Shown here one piece after another: positions 1-7,078 of a stretch of 14,464 nucleotides of DNA. The number at the start of each line of letters is the position of its first letter. Position 1 is the first letter of the stretch. The stretch comes from JASFEQ01 sp050122535 (GTDB lineage Bacteria; Desulfobacterota; DSM-4660; Desulfatiglandales; HGW-15), in assembly GCA_050122535.1 (NCBI GenBank), contig JASFIT010000070.1, positions 1 through 14,464 on the forward strand. The letters are read 5' to 3'. A program made the translations under genes and the position numbers. Under the pieces are notes generated by a model. The model was not told where the DNA came from. It was given only the letters and a program-made list of their open reading frames with translations, and made no database searches.

Positions 1-181
1 TATATTAGGAAATTTTATCCGTCAGGTTTAAACAAGAGAATCAACCACTCAAAATCATTAATCATTCCATGGTTTCCCGGCATTTCGCCCGCCGTGTCAG
101 GCCGACGTTATAACTTGGATTGAGACTGTTCTTCAGTGACAACCCATCAACGTTCTTCAGTCCAGGGAGAGCCCTATTAGC
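1..181. other. upstream region of the ACIII-cbb3 cluster
   Basis: I see no gene here. A 10-bp direct repeat, GTTCTTCAGT, occurs at 128-137 and 152-161, 24 bp apart start to start, and the first copy overlaps an inverted repeat ACTG-N5-CAGT (125-137). A TATAAC (109-114) could be a -10 element, but no good -35 lies at the right distance, so no promoter is called. A purine-rich GGGAGAG (165-171) precedes the actB ATG by about 10 nt and is its likely ribosome binding site. Confidence 0.5.
128..161. repeat. pair of 10-bp direct repeats upstream of actB
   Basis: Two exact copies of GTTCTTCAGT at 128-137 and 152-161 are separated by 14 bp, giving a 24-bp period, a little over two helical turns. They lie just before the actB ribosome binding site. 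This spacing suits a regulator binding as two dimers or a dimer on one face, but this is inference and a chance or duplication origin is possible. Confidence 0.4.
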
Positions 182-3124
182 ATGAAGCGCCGTACCTTCC
201 TCAAAATTGCCGGCATGGGCAGTCTTTCCTTTGCAGCAGGATGCACTTCTGAACCAGAAAAAACACTCTATGCTTTGGTTGAAGCGCCCGATGATATGGT
301 CACCGGAAAAACGCGTTGGTACGCCTCCACGTGTCGAGAATGCCCGGCCGGATGCGGCATCCTAGCCAAGAACAGGGAGGGGCGAGTGATCAAGGTGGAA
401 GGGAACCCGCACCATCCCATAAACAGGGGAAAGCTCTGCATGAGGGGCCAGGCAGCGCTGCAAGGTGTCTACAACCCCGATAGAATCACTACCCCCCTGC
501 TCAGAGAAAAAGAGGGATGGCGGCCCCTCTCTTTTCAAGCGGCAGAAGCGCTTTTGAAGGATAGGGCTGCCAAAGCAGCAAGGAACGGGCAGGACAGGGT
601 CCGAATGGTGACGGAAGTGGTTGGGGGAAGCCTCATGGGGCTTTTTGCCCAATCCCTTGAGCGATGGAAGTCTGGAAATCCCTTGGTTTTTGAGCCCTAT
701 GCCTATGAATCTCTGAAAACGGCAAACCAGAAGGTCTTTGGTATTAACGGCCTGATTTCCTACCACATGGAGGAGGCAGATTTTCTCGTTTCATTTGGTG
801 CAGATTTTCTGGAGACATGGCTTTCTCCTGTGGCGTACGCCTGGAAATTCAAACAAATGCATTCCCTGAAGCAGGGAAGAAAGGGCCTGTTTTTTCATGT
901 GAGCCCCTATCAGTCCTTGACCTGCGCCAATGCCGACCTGTGGATATCGTGCATGCCAGGTGGCGAAGCCGCCGTGGCCCTTGGTCTTCTCAGAGAGGCC
1001 GTCAGTCTCGGCCGAACCGAGTATCTTCCAGAAGAAATTAGGGATAGCGTTGAAGATGCCGCCGCTTCATATACACGGGAGAAGGTGATTCAAATTTCCG
1101 GAGTTTCTCCTGAATTTTATGACAAACTCAAGGCCCACCTTTTTCAAGCCACAAAGCCGCTGGTACTTGGCACAGGGTCGGGGGGTTCAGGAATCAGTGC
1201 CGTGCAAACCGATGTGGCTGTGAATTTGTTAAACGTGGTTCTTGATCCTGAATTCACTCTCCTTGATTTCAACAACAGACACCGTGTGGAGATCGCTGCC
1301 AGGAGATCCCAGGTCCTGGAGTCTTTCAAGACCTTGGAAGAGGGTGCCGTTGATCTCCTGTTGCTCAACAACGTGAACCCCGTCTATGCCCTCCCTCTTG
1401 CAAATGGAAAAAAAGCTGTCCTGGAAAAACATTCCGGATTTATAGTGAGTTTTAGCAACTTCATGGATGAGACCACGGCACTTGCAGACCTCATTCTCCC
1501 CGTGGCCCTTCCACTAGAGACCTGGGACGAATATGGCGGGATACAGGATATGCTATCCACATTGCAGCCGGCCATGGGCAGTCTGACCGGAGCGCCGGTC
1601 TTGGGAGATGTTTTTCTACGCACAGCCTTTGGGAAAGGACAGGCCCCCACGAATTATAAGGCATATCTCTACAAGCAACTTATAGATCAAGGGAGAATTA
1701 GGGGGCAAAAGGGGTGGATCCAGGCCTTTCAGAAGGGAGGGATTTTTGAGACATCATCACGGCGTAAGTCTTTGTCAAAGAGCGACGTTTCAGATGCCTT
1801 AACCACCATTCCGAGCCCCGCACAAAGACCGATCGAATCCGAGCTTACTCTCATCGCTGCCCCTTCCATACGCTTCTTTGATGGAAGGGGCGCCAACAAA
1901 CCCTGGCTTTGCGAAGTCCCTGACCCCTTGAGCAAAGTGTCCTGGCAGACACCTGTGCTGATGCACCCAGAGACCCTGGCGCAAAGGGGTTTGGAGCAAG
2001 AGGATATTGTTCAGATCGAAACCAAATGGGGTAGGGCAGAGGCGCCGATCTATGAAACGAAAGGCGTCAGACCAGGCCTTCTCATTATGGGCATAGGCCA
2101 AGGCCATGAGACCTACGGTCGCTATGCCCAACAAATGGGAGCAAATCCTTATGCGCTCCTTCCCTCAGCCGTGGAACCCCTATCCGGGGGGCCTTTTATG
2201 AGAGTGGCTCCTGTTTCCATTCGTAAAACGGGCCGTTCCACGAAACTGGCCCATACGGACGGGAGCAGGATTCCTCATGGGAGAAAGATCGCCCTTGCCA
2301 TCAATTTGAAGGAACTGGATCATGGCAGACCGCACAAAAAGGGTGGACTCTCCATGGAGGAGTTCCCCCTTACACTCCCTCTGCCGGAAGGTTACGAGAC
2401 AGAGAGGGATATCTATCCTGTGCACGAGCATAAAGCATATCGCTGGGCCATGGTGGTGGATCTGGATAGATGTATTGGCTGTGGGGCCTGCGCCACTGCC
2501 TGTTACGCGGAGAACAGTCTGGGGGTGGTTGGCCTAGAAAGGGTCCTTGAAGGCAGGGAAATGTCCTGGCTGGAGGTGCAACGCTATCATGATCCAGAAC
2601 GCATGGAGAGAATGATTTTTCTTCCCATGCTCTGCCAGCATTGCGATAACGCTCCATGTGAATCGGTTTGCCCCGTATATGCCCCCCATCATTCAGAAGA
2701 AGGCCTGAACAATCAGATCTATAACAGATGTATTGGCACCCGATTCTGCTCTCAGAACTGTCCCTACAAGGTGAGACGTTTCAACTGGTTCTCTTGGACA
2801 TGGCCTGAGCCTCTAAATCTTCAGTTGAATCCAGACGTCACGGTGCGCAGCAAAGGGGTTATGGAAAAATGCTCTTTCTGTATTCAGAGGATCAAGGAGG
2901 CTCACGGAATGGCTAAAGACGAAAAGAGAAAGATCATGGATGGGGAGATCCAGCCCGCCTGTCTGCAGACGTGTCCCACAGGCGTGTTCACATTTGGAAA
3001 TTTGGTGGACAAGCAGAGCCAGGTCAGAAAGATGGTAGAAGACAGACGGGCCTATCAGGTTATGGGCTATCTAAACACAAAGCCTGCGGTGATTTATCTG
3101 AAAAAAGTGGTCCAAGAAATATGA
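182..3124 (+). CDS. actB: ActB: ACIII molybdopterin-like/iron-sulfur fusion subunit (Tat lipoprotein)
   Basis: This is the large periplasmic electron-transfer subunit of Alternative Complex III. It has 980 residues. The N-terminus carries a twin-arginine motif (RRTFLK, residues 3-8) and a lipobox-like AAGC with Cys21, so it is probably Tat-exported and lipid-anchored. Residues about 45-740 resemble the molybdopterin oxidoreductase fold, but no Cys/Ser/Asp molybdenum-ligand motif is evident where one would expect it; ActB-type motifs such as SFGADFLETW take its place. An intact CX2CX3CX27C set (Cys51, 54, 58, 86) could hold one cluster. Residues about 755-970 form a ferredoxin-like domain with Cys764/767/770/774, 818/821/826/830, 850/856/860, 897/900 and 927/931, enough for four clusters. 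In Qrc complexes these halves are separate proteins (QrcB, QrcC); the fusion and the neighbours favour ActB. The start is set by the Tat motif and GGGAGAG. Confidence 0.93.
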   Translation: MKRRTFLKIAGMGSLSFAAGCTSEPEKTLYALVEAPDDMVTGKTRWYASTCRECPAGCGILAKNREGRVIKVEGNPHHPINRGKLCMRGQAALQGVYNPDRITTPLLREKEGWRPLSFQAAEALLKDRAAKAARNGQDRVRMVTEVVGGSLMGLFAQSLERWKSGNPLVFEPYAYESLKTANQKVFGINGLISYHMEEADFLVSFGADFLETWLSPVAYAWKFKQMHSLKQGRKGLFFHVSPYQSLTCANADLWISCMPGGEAAVALGLLREAVSLGRTEYLPEEIRDSVEDAAASYTREKVIQISGVSPEFYDKLKAHLFQATKPLVLGTGSGGSGISAVQTDVAVNLLNVVLDPEFTLLDFNNRHRVEIAARRSQVLESFKTLEEGAVDLLLLNNVNPVYALPLANGKKAVLEKHSGFIVSFSNFMDETTALADLILPVALPLETWDEYGGIQDMLSTLQPAMGSLTGAPVLGDVFLRTAFGKGQAPTNYKAYLYKQLIDQGRIRGQKGWIQAFQKGGIFETSSRRKSLSKSDVSDALTTIPSPAQRPIESELTLIAAPSIRFFDGRGANKPWLCEVPDPLSKVSWQTPVLMHPETLAQRGLEQEDIVQIETKWGRAEAPIYETKGVRPGLLIMGIGQGHETYGRYAQQMGANPYALLPSAVEPLSGGPFMRVAPVSIRKTGRSTKLAHTDGSRIPHGRKIALAINLKELDHGRPHKKGGLSMEEFPLTLPLPEGYETERDIYPVHEHKAYRWAMVVDLDRCIGCGACATACYAENSLGVVGLERVLEGREMSWLEVQRYHDPERMERMIFLPMLCQHCDNAPCESVCPVYAPHHSEEGLNNQIYNRCIGTRFCSQNCPYKVRRFNWFSWTWPEPLNLQLNPDVTVRSKGVMEKCSFCIQRIKEAHGMAKDEKRKIMDGEIQPACLQTCPTGVFTFGNLVDKQSQVRKMVEDRRAYQVMGYLNTKPAVIYLKKVVQEI

Positions 3125-3144
3125 ATCCAGATGCTCCGCATCGT

Positions 3145-3293
3145 TTGGAATACTGGAATGTTGGAATGCTGGAATAATGGGGATTTTCAACGGAGAACTA
3201 TTGCTTTAGATGGGAGATACGGCGGGGCGGGTTTCCGCCGGCATATAGTTTAGAAGAAGTGTAATTCCAATATTCCATTGTTCCATTATTCCA
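3145..3293. repeat. intergenic inverted-repeat element with TGGAAT-word arms
   Basis: The left arm (3145-3180) has four tandem copies of a 7-9 nt word beginning TGGAAT. The right arm (3264-3293) has four copies of the reverse-complement word ATTCCA. Aligning the left arm with the reverse complement of the right gives about 24 matches in 31 positions. The centre holds a GC-rich hairpin, CGGCGG (3220-3225) with CCGCCG (3235-3240). The element fills most of the 244-bp gap between actB and actC. Its origin is unknown; it could be a non-autonomous repeat or an RNA structure. Confidence 0.75.
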
Positions 3294-3298
3294 TGAGC

Positions 3299-3358
3299 TT
3301 GCCTACAGGCAGTAGCTGCCCAATAGGCAACGATATCCGTTCGAAGCCACGGACATCG
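3299..3358 (+). promoter_or_regulatory. two consecutive hairpins in the actC leader
   Basis: Hairpin 1 pairs TTGCCTA (3299-3305) with TAGGCAA (3324-3330) and, after a small internal loop, GGCAG (3308-3312) with CTGCC (3316-3320). Hairpin 2 starts at the next base: CGAT (3331-3334) pairs with ATCG (3355-3358), with one mismatch, and TCCG (3336-3339) pairs with CGGA (3350-3353). The structure ends 10 nt before the actC ATG, and no strong ribosome binding site lies free in that gap. It could affect actC translation or mRNA processing; no T-run follows, so it is not a standard terminator. Confidence 0.45.
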
Positions 3359-3368
3359 AGATAAGACC

Positions 3369-4685
3369 ATGTCTGACCTGACCTATGCAAAGATAGACAA
3401 AACAGTGCTCGATACCCTCGAGCGCCCTTCGAAAAGCTACTGGGGCCTTATCGCTCTGCTCGCCTTGGGAATTTTCGTGGGAGCCGCCTGCTGGGCCTAT
3501 CAAATTGCCGTGGGAATAGGGGCGGGTGGCCAGAACAATCCAGTGGCCTGGGGGACCTACCTCATAAATTTCGTCTTCTGGGTGGGAATTGCCCACTCCG
3601 GAACCCTTATCTCTGCCATTCTCCATCTATTTAGGGCTGGATGGCGGAATCCCATTGCTAGAGCTGCTGAAACCATGACCGTTTTTGCAGTTTGCATCGC
3701 CGGACTTTTTCCCTTTATTCACCTTGGCCGGGTATGGCTGGTCTTCTATATGTTGCCCTATCCCAACCAGCGAAACCTTTGGCCCAACTTTCAATCGCCA
3801 CTTATGTTTGACATGGTCGCCATCAGCACCTACCTGCTCGTCAGTTCGCTCTTCTGGTACACAGGGATGCTTCCGGACTTGGCCACCGTAAGGGATAGGG
3901 CTTCTGGTTTACGGAAAAAAATCTTCACCATGATTTCCCTTGGCTGGACGGGCCGGCATGAGCAATGGCGGCATTATACCCGGGCCTATCTCTTTTTCGC
4001 GGCACTGGCGACGCCCCTCGTTATTAGCGTGCATAGCGTGGTCTCTTGGGACTTTGCCCTGGGCGTTGTCCCCGGATGGCACAGCACCATCTTTGCCCCT
4101 TACTTTGTGGCCGGCGCCATCCACTCTGGGTTGGCCATGGTCCTCACATTGATGATCCCCATGCGGAAGGTCTTCCGCTATCAGGAATTCATTACCAAGG
4201 ATGTCCTGGAAAACGTGGCCAAGACCATTATCTTTACCGGACTCATTGTGGGCTATGCCTATGCAGCGGAATACTTCATCGCCTGGTACAGTCATAATAT
4301 GGTGGAACAGGAATCCTTTCGCTGGCGGGCCGTTGGTGAATATAGCATGGAATTCTGGATCATGATCATTTGCAACAGTCTGATCCCCCTCCTTTTCTTT
4401 TTCAAAAGAATTCGAAGAAGTATACCGTGGCTTTTTGGCATCTCCATTTTCATAAACATAGGGATGTGGTACGAGCGCTTTGTGATCATCATAGGGAGCG
4501 TAGCCCATGACTTCATTCCCCATGCCTGGGGCTTATATGCACCCTCGGCCATTGAGTTGGGTATCCTTTTGGGGAGCTTCTCTCTGTTCTTCTTTCTCTA
4601 CTTGCTATTTGCGAAACATCTGCCGACAGTGTCCATGACAGAGCTGAAGGAGACCGTCAGAAAAGGTGAGCAACATGCCCACTAA
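3369..4685 (+). CDS. actC: ActC: ACIII NrfD-like quinol-oxidising membrane subunit
   Basis: This is a 438-residue polytopic membrane protein of the NrfD/PsrC family, about ten transmembrane helices, that in ACIII carries the quinol site facing the ActB iron-sulfur domain. Family landmarks are the N-terminal amphipathic stretch ending in RPSKSYW, then HLGRVW (His118, Arg121), the PYPN loop near residue 130, SPLMFD (Asp148) and MLPDLATVRD (Asp170). The 30-residue spacing between His118 and Asp148 matches the quinol-site His/Asp pair that I recall from solved ACIII structures. It is separated from actB by 244 bp of repeats and hairpins but overlaps actD. The ribosome binding site is weak (GAGATAAG just before the ATG). 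ActC rather than ActF is chosen because it directly follows actB and has the PYPN and SPLMFD motifs. Confidence 0.92.
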   Translation: MSDLTYAKIDKTVLDTLERPSKSYWGLIALLALGIFVGAACWAYQIAVGIGAGGQNNPVAWGTYLINFVFWVGIAHSGTLISAILHLFRAGWRNPIARAAETMTVFAVCIAGLFPFIHLGRVWLVFYMLPYPNQRNLWPNFQSPLMFDMVAISTYLLVSSLFWYTGMLPDLATVRDRASGLRKKIFTMISLGWTGRHEQWRHYTRAYLFFAALATPLVISVHSVVSWDFALGVVPGWHSTIFAPYFVAGAIHSGLAMVLTLMIPMRKVFRYQEFITKDVLENVAKTIIFTGLIVGYAYAAEYFIAWYSHNMVEQESFRWRAVGEYSMEFWIMIICNSLIPLLFFFKRIRRSIPWLFGISIFINIGMWYERFVIIIGSVAHDFIPHAWGLYAPSAIELGILLGSFSLFFFLYLLFAKHLPTVSMTELKETVRKGEQHAH

Positions 4686-5184
4686 AGAATATATCGTTGG
4701 AAGTTTTAGGGATGAAGACCAAGCCGTTTCGGCCATCGAAGCTTTGAGGAAATCACCCTGGAAGCTAGACCGCGTTCATAGCCCCATTCCCAGTCACGCA
4801 ATCGCCAACGCCTTGAAAGAGAAAAAGAGCCGGGTAGGATATTTCACCCTCGTCGGAGGGATACTAGGGTTCTTTGCCGGTTTCGCGCTTGCCATCTATA
4901 CGGCTGTACAGTGGAACCTCGTTGTGAGCGGAAAACCTGTTGTGGCCTGGCTTCCGTTTCTCATTGTGGGGTTCGAATTCACAATTCTGTTTGCAGTCCT
5001 GGGGAATGTGATCGGACTTGTCACCCAGGCCCGTTTGCCCGAATTTGAAAGCCTTAAGACCTACGACCCACGTTTTTCTGGCGATCATTTTGGGATCGTC
5101 GCCTCCTGCTATGAAGGGGAACAGCAAAAACTCATGGAGTTCTTGACGAGTATAGGTGGAGAGGTAAAAGCATCTGAGGGCTGA
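4675..5184 (+). CDS. actD: ActD: ACIII DUF3341-type membrane subunit
   Basis: ActD is a small structural subunit of ACIII with an N-terminal ferredoxin-like fold and two membrane helices. Here residues about 5-45 form the soluble part (YIVGSFRDEDQAVSAIEALR), followed by a hydrophobic pair at about 55-80 and 88-115 and a C-terminal soluble tail. The length of 169 residues fits the family. I choose the ATG at 4675, not the in-frame GTG at 4666, because AGGTGAG sits 5 nt before the ATG; this start overlaps the last 11 nt of actC, which implies translational coupling. No catalytic residues or cofactor motifs are visible, as expected. The order actC-actD-actF is close to the standard cluster, with actE missing from its usual place between them. 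Confidence 0.9.
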   Translation: MPTKEYIVGSFRDEDQAVSAIEALRKSPWKLDRVHSPIPSHAIANALKEKKSRVGYFTLVGGILGFFAGFALAIYTAVQWNLVVSGKPVVAWLPFLIVGFEFTILFAVLGNVIGLVTQARLPEFESLKTYDPRFSGDHFGIVASCYEGEQQKLMEFLTSIGGEVKASEG

Positions 5185-5216
5185 GCTATGAGAATTGAGG
5201 AAGGCCAAGGACGCAT

Positions 5217-6434
5217 ATGACATCAAATAGCGGAAACAAAGCGATTATCAAAAACAGATCCGTTTTGGTGGTCTTTTTCCTGTTTGTGATCATAGGTCTT
5301 GGCGGATTTATTTTTCAGCTGACAGGAAAATATCCGGAGAGGGCATGGCAGGCCTATCTGATCAATTTCCTGCTCTGGTCAGCCGTTGCTCAGGGGGGCC
5401 TTCTTTTTTCCATGGTGACTCACCTCACCAAAGCGAGATGGAGCAAACCCCTGCAGGGCATCGCCGAATCTTTTGCCGCCTTTTTCCCCATCTCCTTTGG
5501 CCTCTTTCTGCTGCTATTTCTTGGTAGAGATCACCTATTTCCCTGGCTCGGTCAAGATCTGCATGGCAAGGAGGTATGGCTCAACCTTCCTTTCCTATTC
5601 TGGAGGGATTTTTTGGGGCTCCTCATTCTATATGGATTGGGATTTGCCTACCTTTACCATGCTCTAAGACTTAAAATGGCCGATCTTGAGCCGCACGGCA
5701 TGGTGCATCGGTTTCTGCATCAATGGTGGTCTCGTGGCGCGTATGATCCAGATCGCTGTAGAGCCAAGATGAGTACATTAAGTGTTCTTTACATCGTCGC
5801 TTATGCCCTTGTGCTTTCCCTTGTGGCCTTTGATCTGGTGATGAGCATGGACCCCCACTGGATCTCCACGCTCTTTGGCGCCTATTCATTCGTCAAGGCC
5901 TTTTATGTGGGACTTGGTTCATTGATTATTCTTGCCGCTGCTGTTCGTCTCACGCAGGGAGAACAGTCCGGATTGACTTCATCCCATTTTCACGATTTAG
6001 GCAAACTCTTTTTTGCCTTTTGCCTGGCTTGGGCAGATTTCTTTTACTGCCAGTTCATCGTTATCTGGTACGCCAACATCTCTGAAGAGACGAGCTACAT
6101 CATAAAACGCACCATGCTCGCTCCATGGAATTCGCTGGCCTGGACCGTCTTCATCGTGGGCTTTGTCATTCCCTTTTTCATCCTGCTCAATAGAAACATA
6201 AAAACCAAACCCAAATTCATGATAGTTCTTTGTTCAATCGTACTTGCAGGAATCTGGTTGGAGCACCTTCTGCTGTTGGGGCCAGCCTTGAGCCCGCATG
6301 TAGGGGCTCTCCCGTTGGGCCCCTCGGACGGATTGGTCACACTGGGTTTTTTGGGACTCATGGCGCTTTCTCTGGTTTTCTTCCTAAGGCTTTTTCCCGC
6401 CCTTATGACTAGCGGCAGTGGGGGGGTGAAGTGA
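5217..6434 (+). CDS. actF: ActF: second NrfD-like membrane subunit of ACIII
   Basis: ActF is the pseudo-symmetric partner of ActC in the ACIII membrane arm, lacking a clear quinol site and proposed to take part in proton movement. This 405-residue protein has about ten hydrophobic helices. Recognisable features are the RAWQAYLINFLLWSAVAQGG stretch, the helix-loop GRDHLFPW near residue 105, and KEVWLNLPFLFWRDF. The ATG at 5217 is preceded by AAGGA (5207-5211) with a 5-nt spacer. It follows actD by 32 nt and its TGA overlaps the actA ATG by one base (TGATG), so the two are probably coupled. The assignment rests on motif resemblance and position between actD and actA. Confidence 0.9.
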   Translation: MTSNSGNKAIIKNRSVLVVFFLFVIIGLGGFIFQLTGKYPERAWQAYLINFLLWSAVAQGGLLFSMVTHLTKARWSKPLQGIAESFAAFFPISFGLFLLLFLGRDHLFPWLGQDLHGKEVWLNLPFLFWRDFLGLLILYGLGFAYLYHALRLKMADLEPHGMVHRFLHQWWSRGAYDPDRCRAKMSTLSVLYIVAYALVLSLVAFDLVMSMDPHWISTLFGAYSFVKAFYVGLGSLIILAAAVRLTQGEQSGLTSSHFHDLGKLFFAFCLAWADFFYCQFIVIWYANISEETSYIIKRTMLAPWNSLAWTVFIVGFVIPFFILLNRNIKTKPKFMIVLCSIVLAGIWLEHLLLLGPALSPHVGALPLGPSDGLVTLGFLGLMALSLVFFLRLFPALMTSGSGGVK

Positions 6435-6988
6435 TGGAAGGATCCTTGAGCCCCATGCGGAATGGGATTGACACGGTGGCAAGAAATAGAGGACCTCTTC
6501 TCATATCTGGTCTCTGTCTTCTCTTCCTCCTCCTTTTCCTATATCTTTTCTACGTCGTGCCGGCCAGGGATATGGGCCCTGAACAGCCCATACCGTTTAG
6601 CCACCATCTCCATTCTGGTGTAAAGCTTATCCAGTGTGAGTTCTGTCACCCCTATGTGGGGCGCTCCAAACATCCGGGGTTGCCTCCGGTGGAAAAGTGC
6701 CTCTATTGCCATAAATACATCATTGCTAATCATCCCGAAATAAAGAAAGAGCATGAGTATTTCAATACGCAGACACCCACGCCGTGGCGAAAGGCCAATT
6801 ATTTGGCTGAGCATGTGGTTTTTAACCACCAAAGGCATATTAAGAAGCAGATTGCTTGCCCCGAGTGCCATGGGGAAGTAAAAGCCATGGACAGGATCAA
6901 AGGCGTGAATTTCAAAATGGGCTTCTGCATTGCCTGTCATAAAGAAAAGAAGGCCAACCTGGACTGTTGGTTGGCATGTCACAATTGA
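6434..6988 (+). CDS. actA: ActA: membrane-anchored multihaem cytochrome c of ACIII, with a CX3CH motif
   Basis: ActA is the pentahaem cytochrome of ACIII and relates to cytochrome c7 and QrcA. This 184-residue protein has one N-terminal membrane anchor (about 22-42) and four normal haem motifs: CEFCH (Cys68), CLYCH (Cys89), CPECH (Cys142) and CIACH (Cys165). A fifth motif at the C-terminus is CWLACH (Cys178, Cys182, His183), with three residues instead of two between the cysteines. Many other His residues (SHHLHSG at 56-62, His100, 107, 127, 132, 135) could be distal ligands for bis-His haems. actA is normally first in ACIII clusters; here it follows actF and precedes ccoN. The ATG at 6434 is preferred to the GTG at 6431 because a GGTGA lies just upstream. 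A Qrc-type cytochrome is the alternative, but actC/D/F neighbours argue for ActA. Confidence 0.88.
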   Translation: MEGSLSPMRNGIDTVARNRGPLLISGLCLLFLLLFLYLFYVVPARDMGPEQPIPFSHHLHSGVKLIQCEFCHPYVGRSKHPGLPPVEKCLYCHKYIIANHPEIKKEHEYFNTQTPTPWRKANYLAEHVVFNHQRHIKKQIACPECHGEVKAMDRIKGVNFKMGFCIACHKEKKANLDCWLACHN

Positions 6989-6991
6989 ACA

Positions 6992-7060
6992 GCAGAGAGC
7001 ATGTAACAAAGAGCATAGAGAGACGTGAACTCTATGCGCTATGCCCTTTGCGCTTTGCGG
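6992..7060. repeat. intergenic element with AGAGCAT-type words and their complements
   Basis: The left arm holds AGAGCAT at 6996-7002 and 7010-7016; the right arm holds two CTATGC and two CTTTGC words between 7030 and 7060. GCATAGAG (7013-7020) pairs perfectly with CTCTATGC (7030-7037) around a 9-nt loop, and CAAAG (7007-7011) can pair with CTTTG (7046-7050) across a bulge. The element fills the actA-ccoN gap and ends just before the ccoN ribosome binding site. No T-run follows, so it is not a standard terminator. Confidence 0.6.
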
Positions 7061-7078
7061 TGCGAGTGAGGAAGATTG

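Noticed and set aside
362..766. 134-residue open frame on the - strand inside actB
   Set aside because: It is the shadow of conserved ActB coding sequence and shows no family motif.
182..3124. formate dehydrogenase or polysulfide reductase catalytic subunit
   Set aside because: The molybdenum-ligand motif is missing and the C-terminal fusion plus actC/D/F neighbours indicate ActB.
3909..4523. 204-residue open frame on the - strand inside actC
   Set aside because: It lies opposite a well-supported membrane protein gene, has low-complexity charged sequence, no recognisable motif and no ribosome binding site of its own.
6989..7078. intrinsic terminator between actA and ccoN
   Set aside because: The stem is imperfect and no T-run follows; it fits the word-repeat pattern better.
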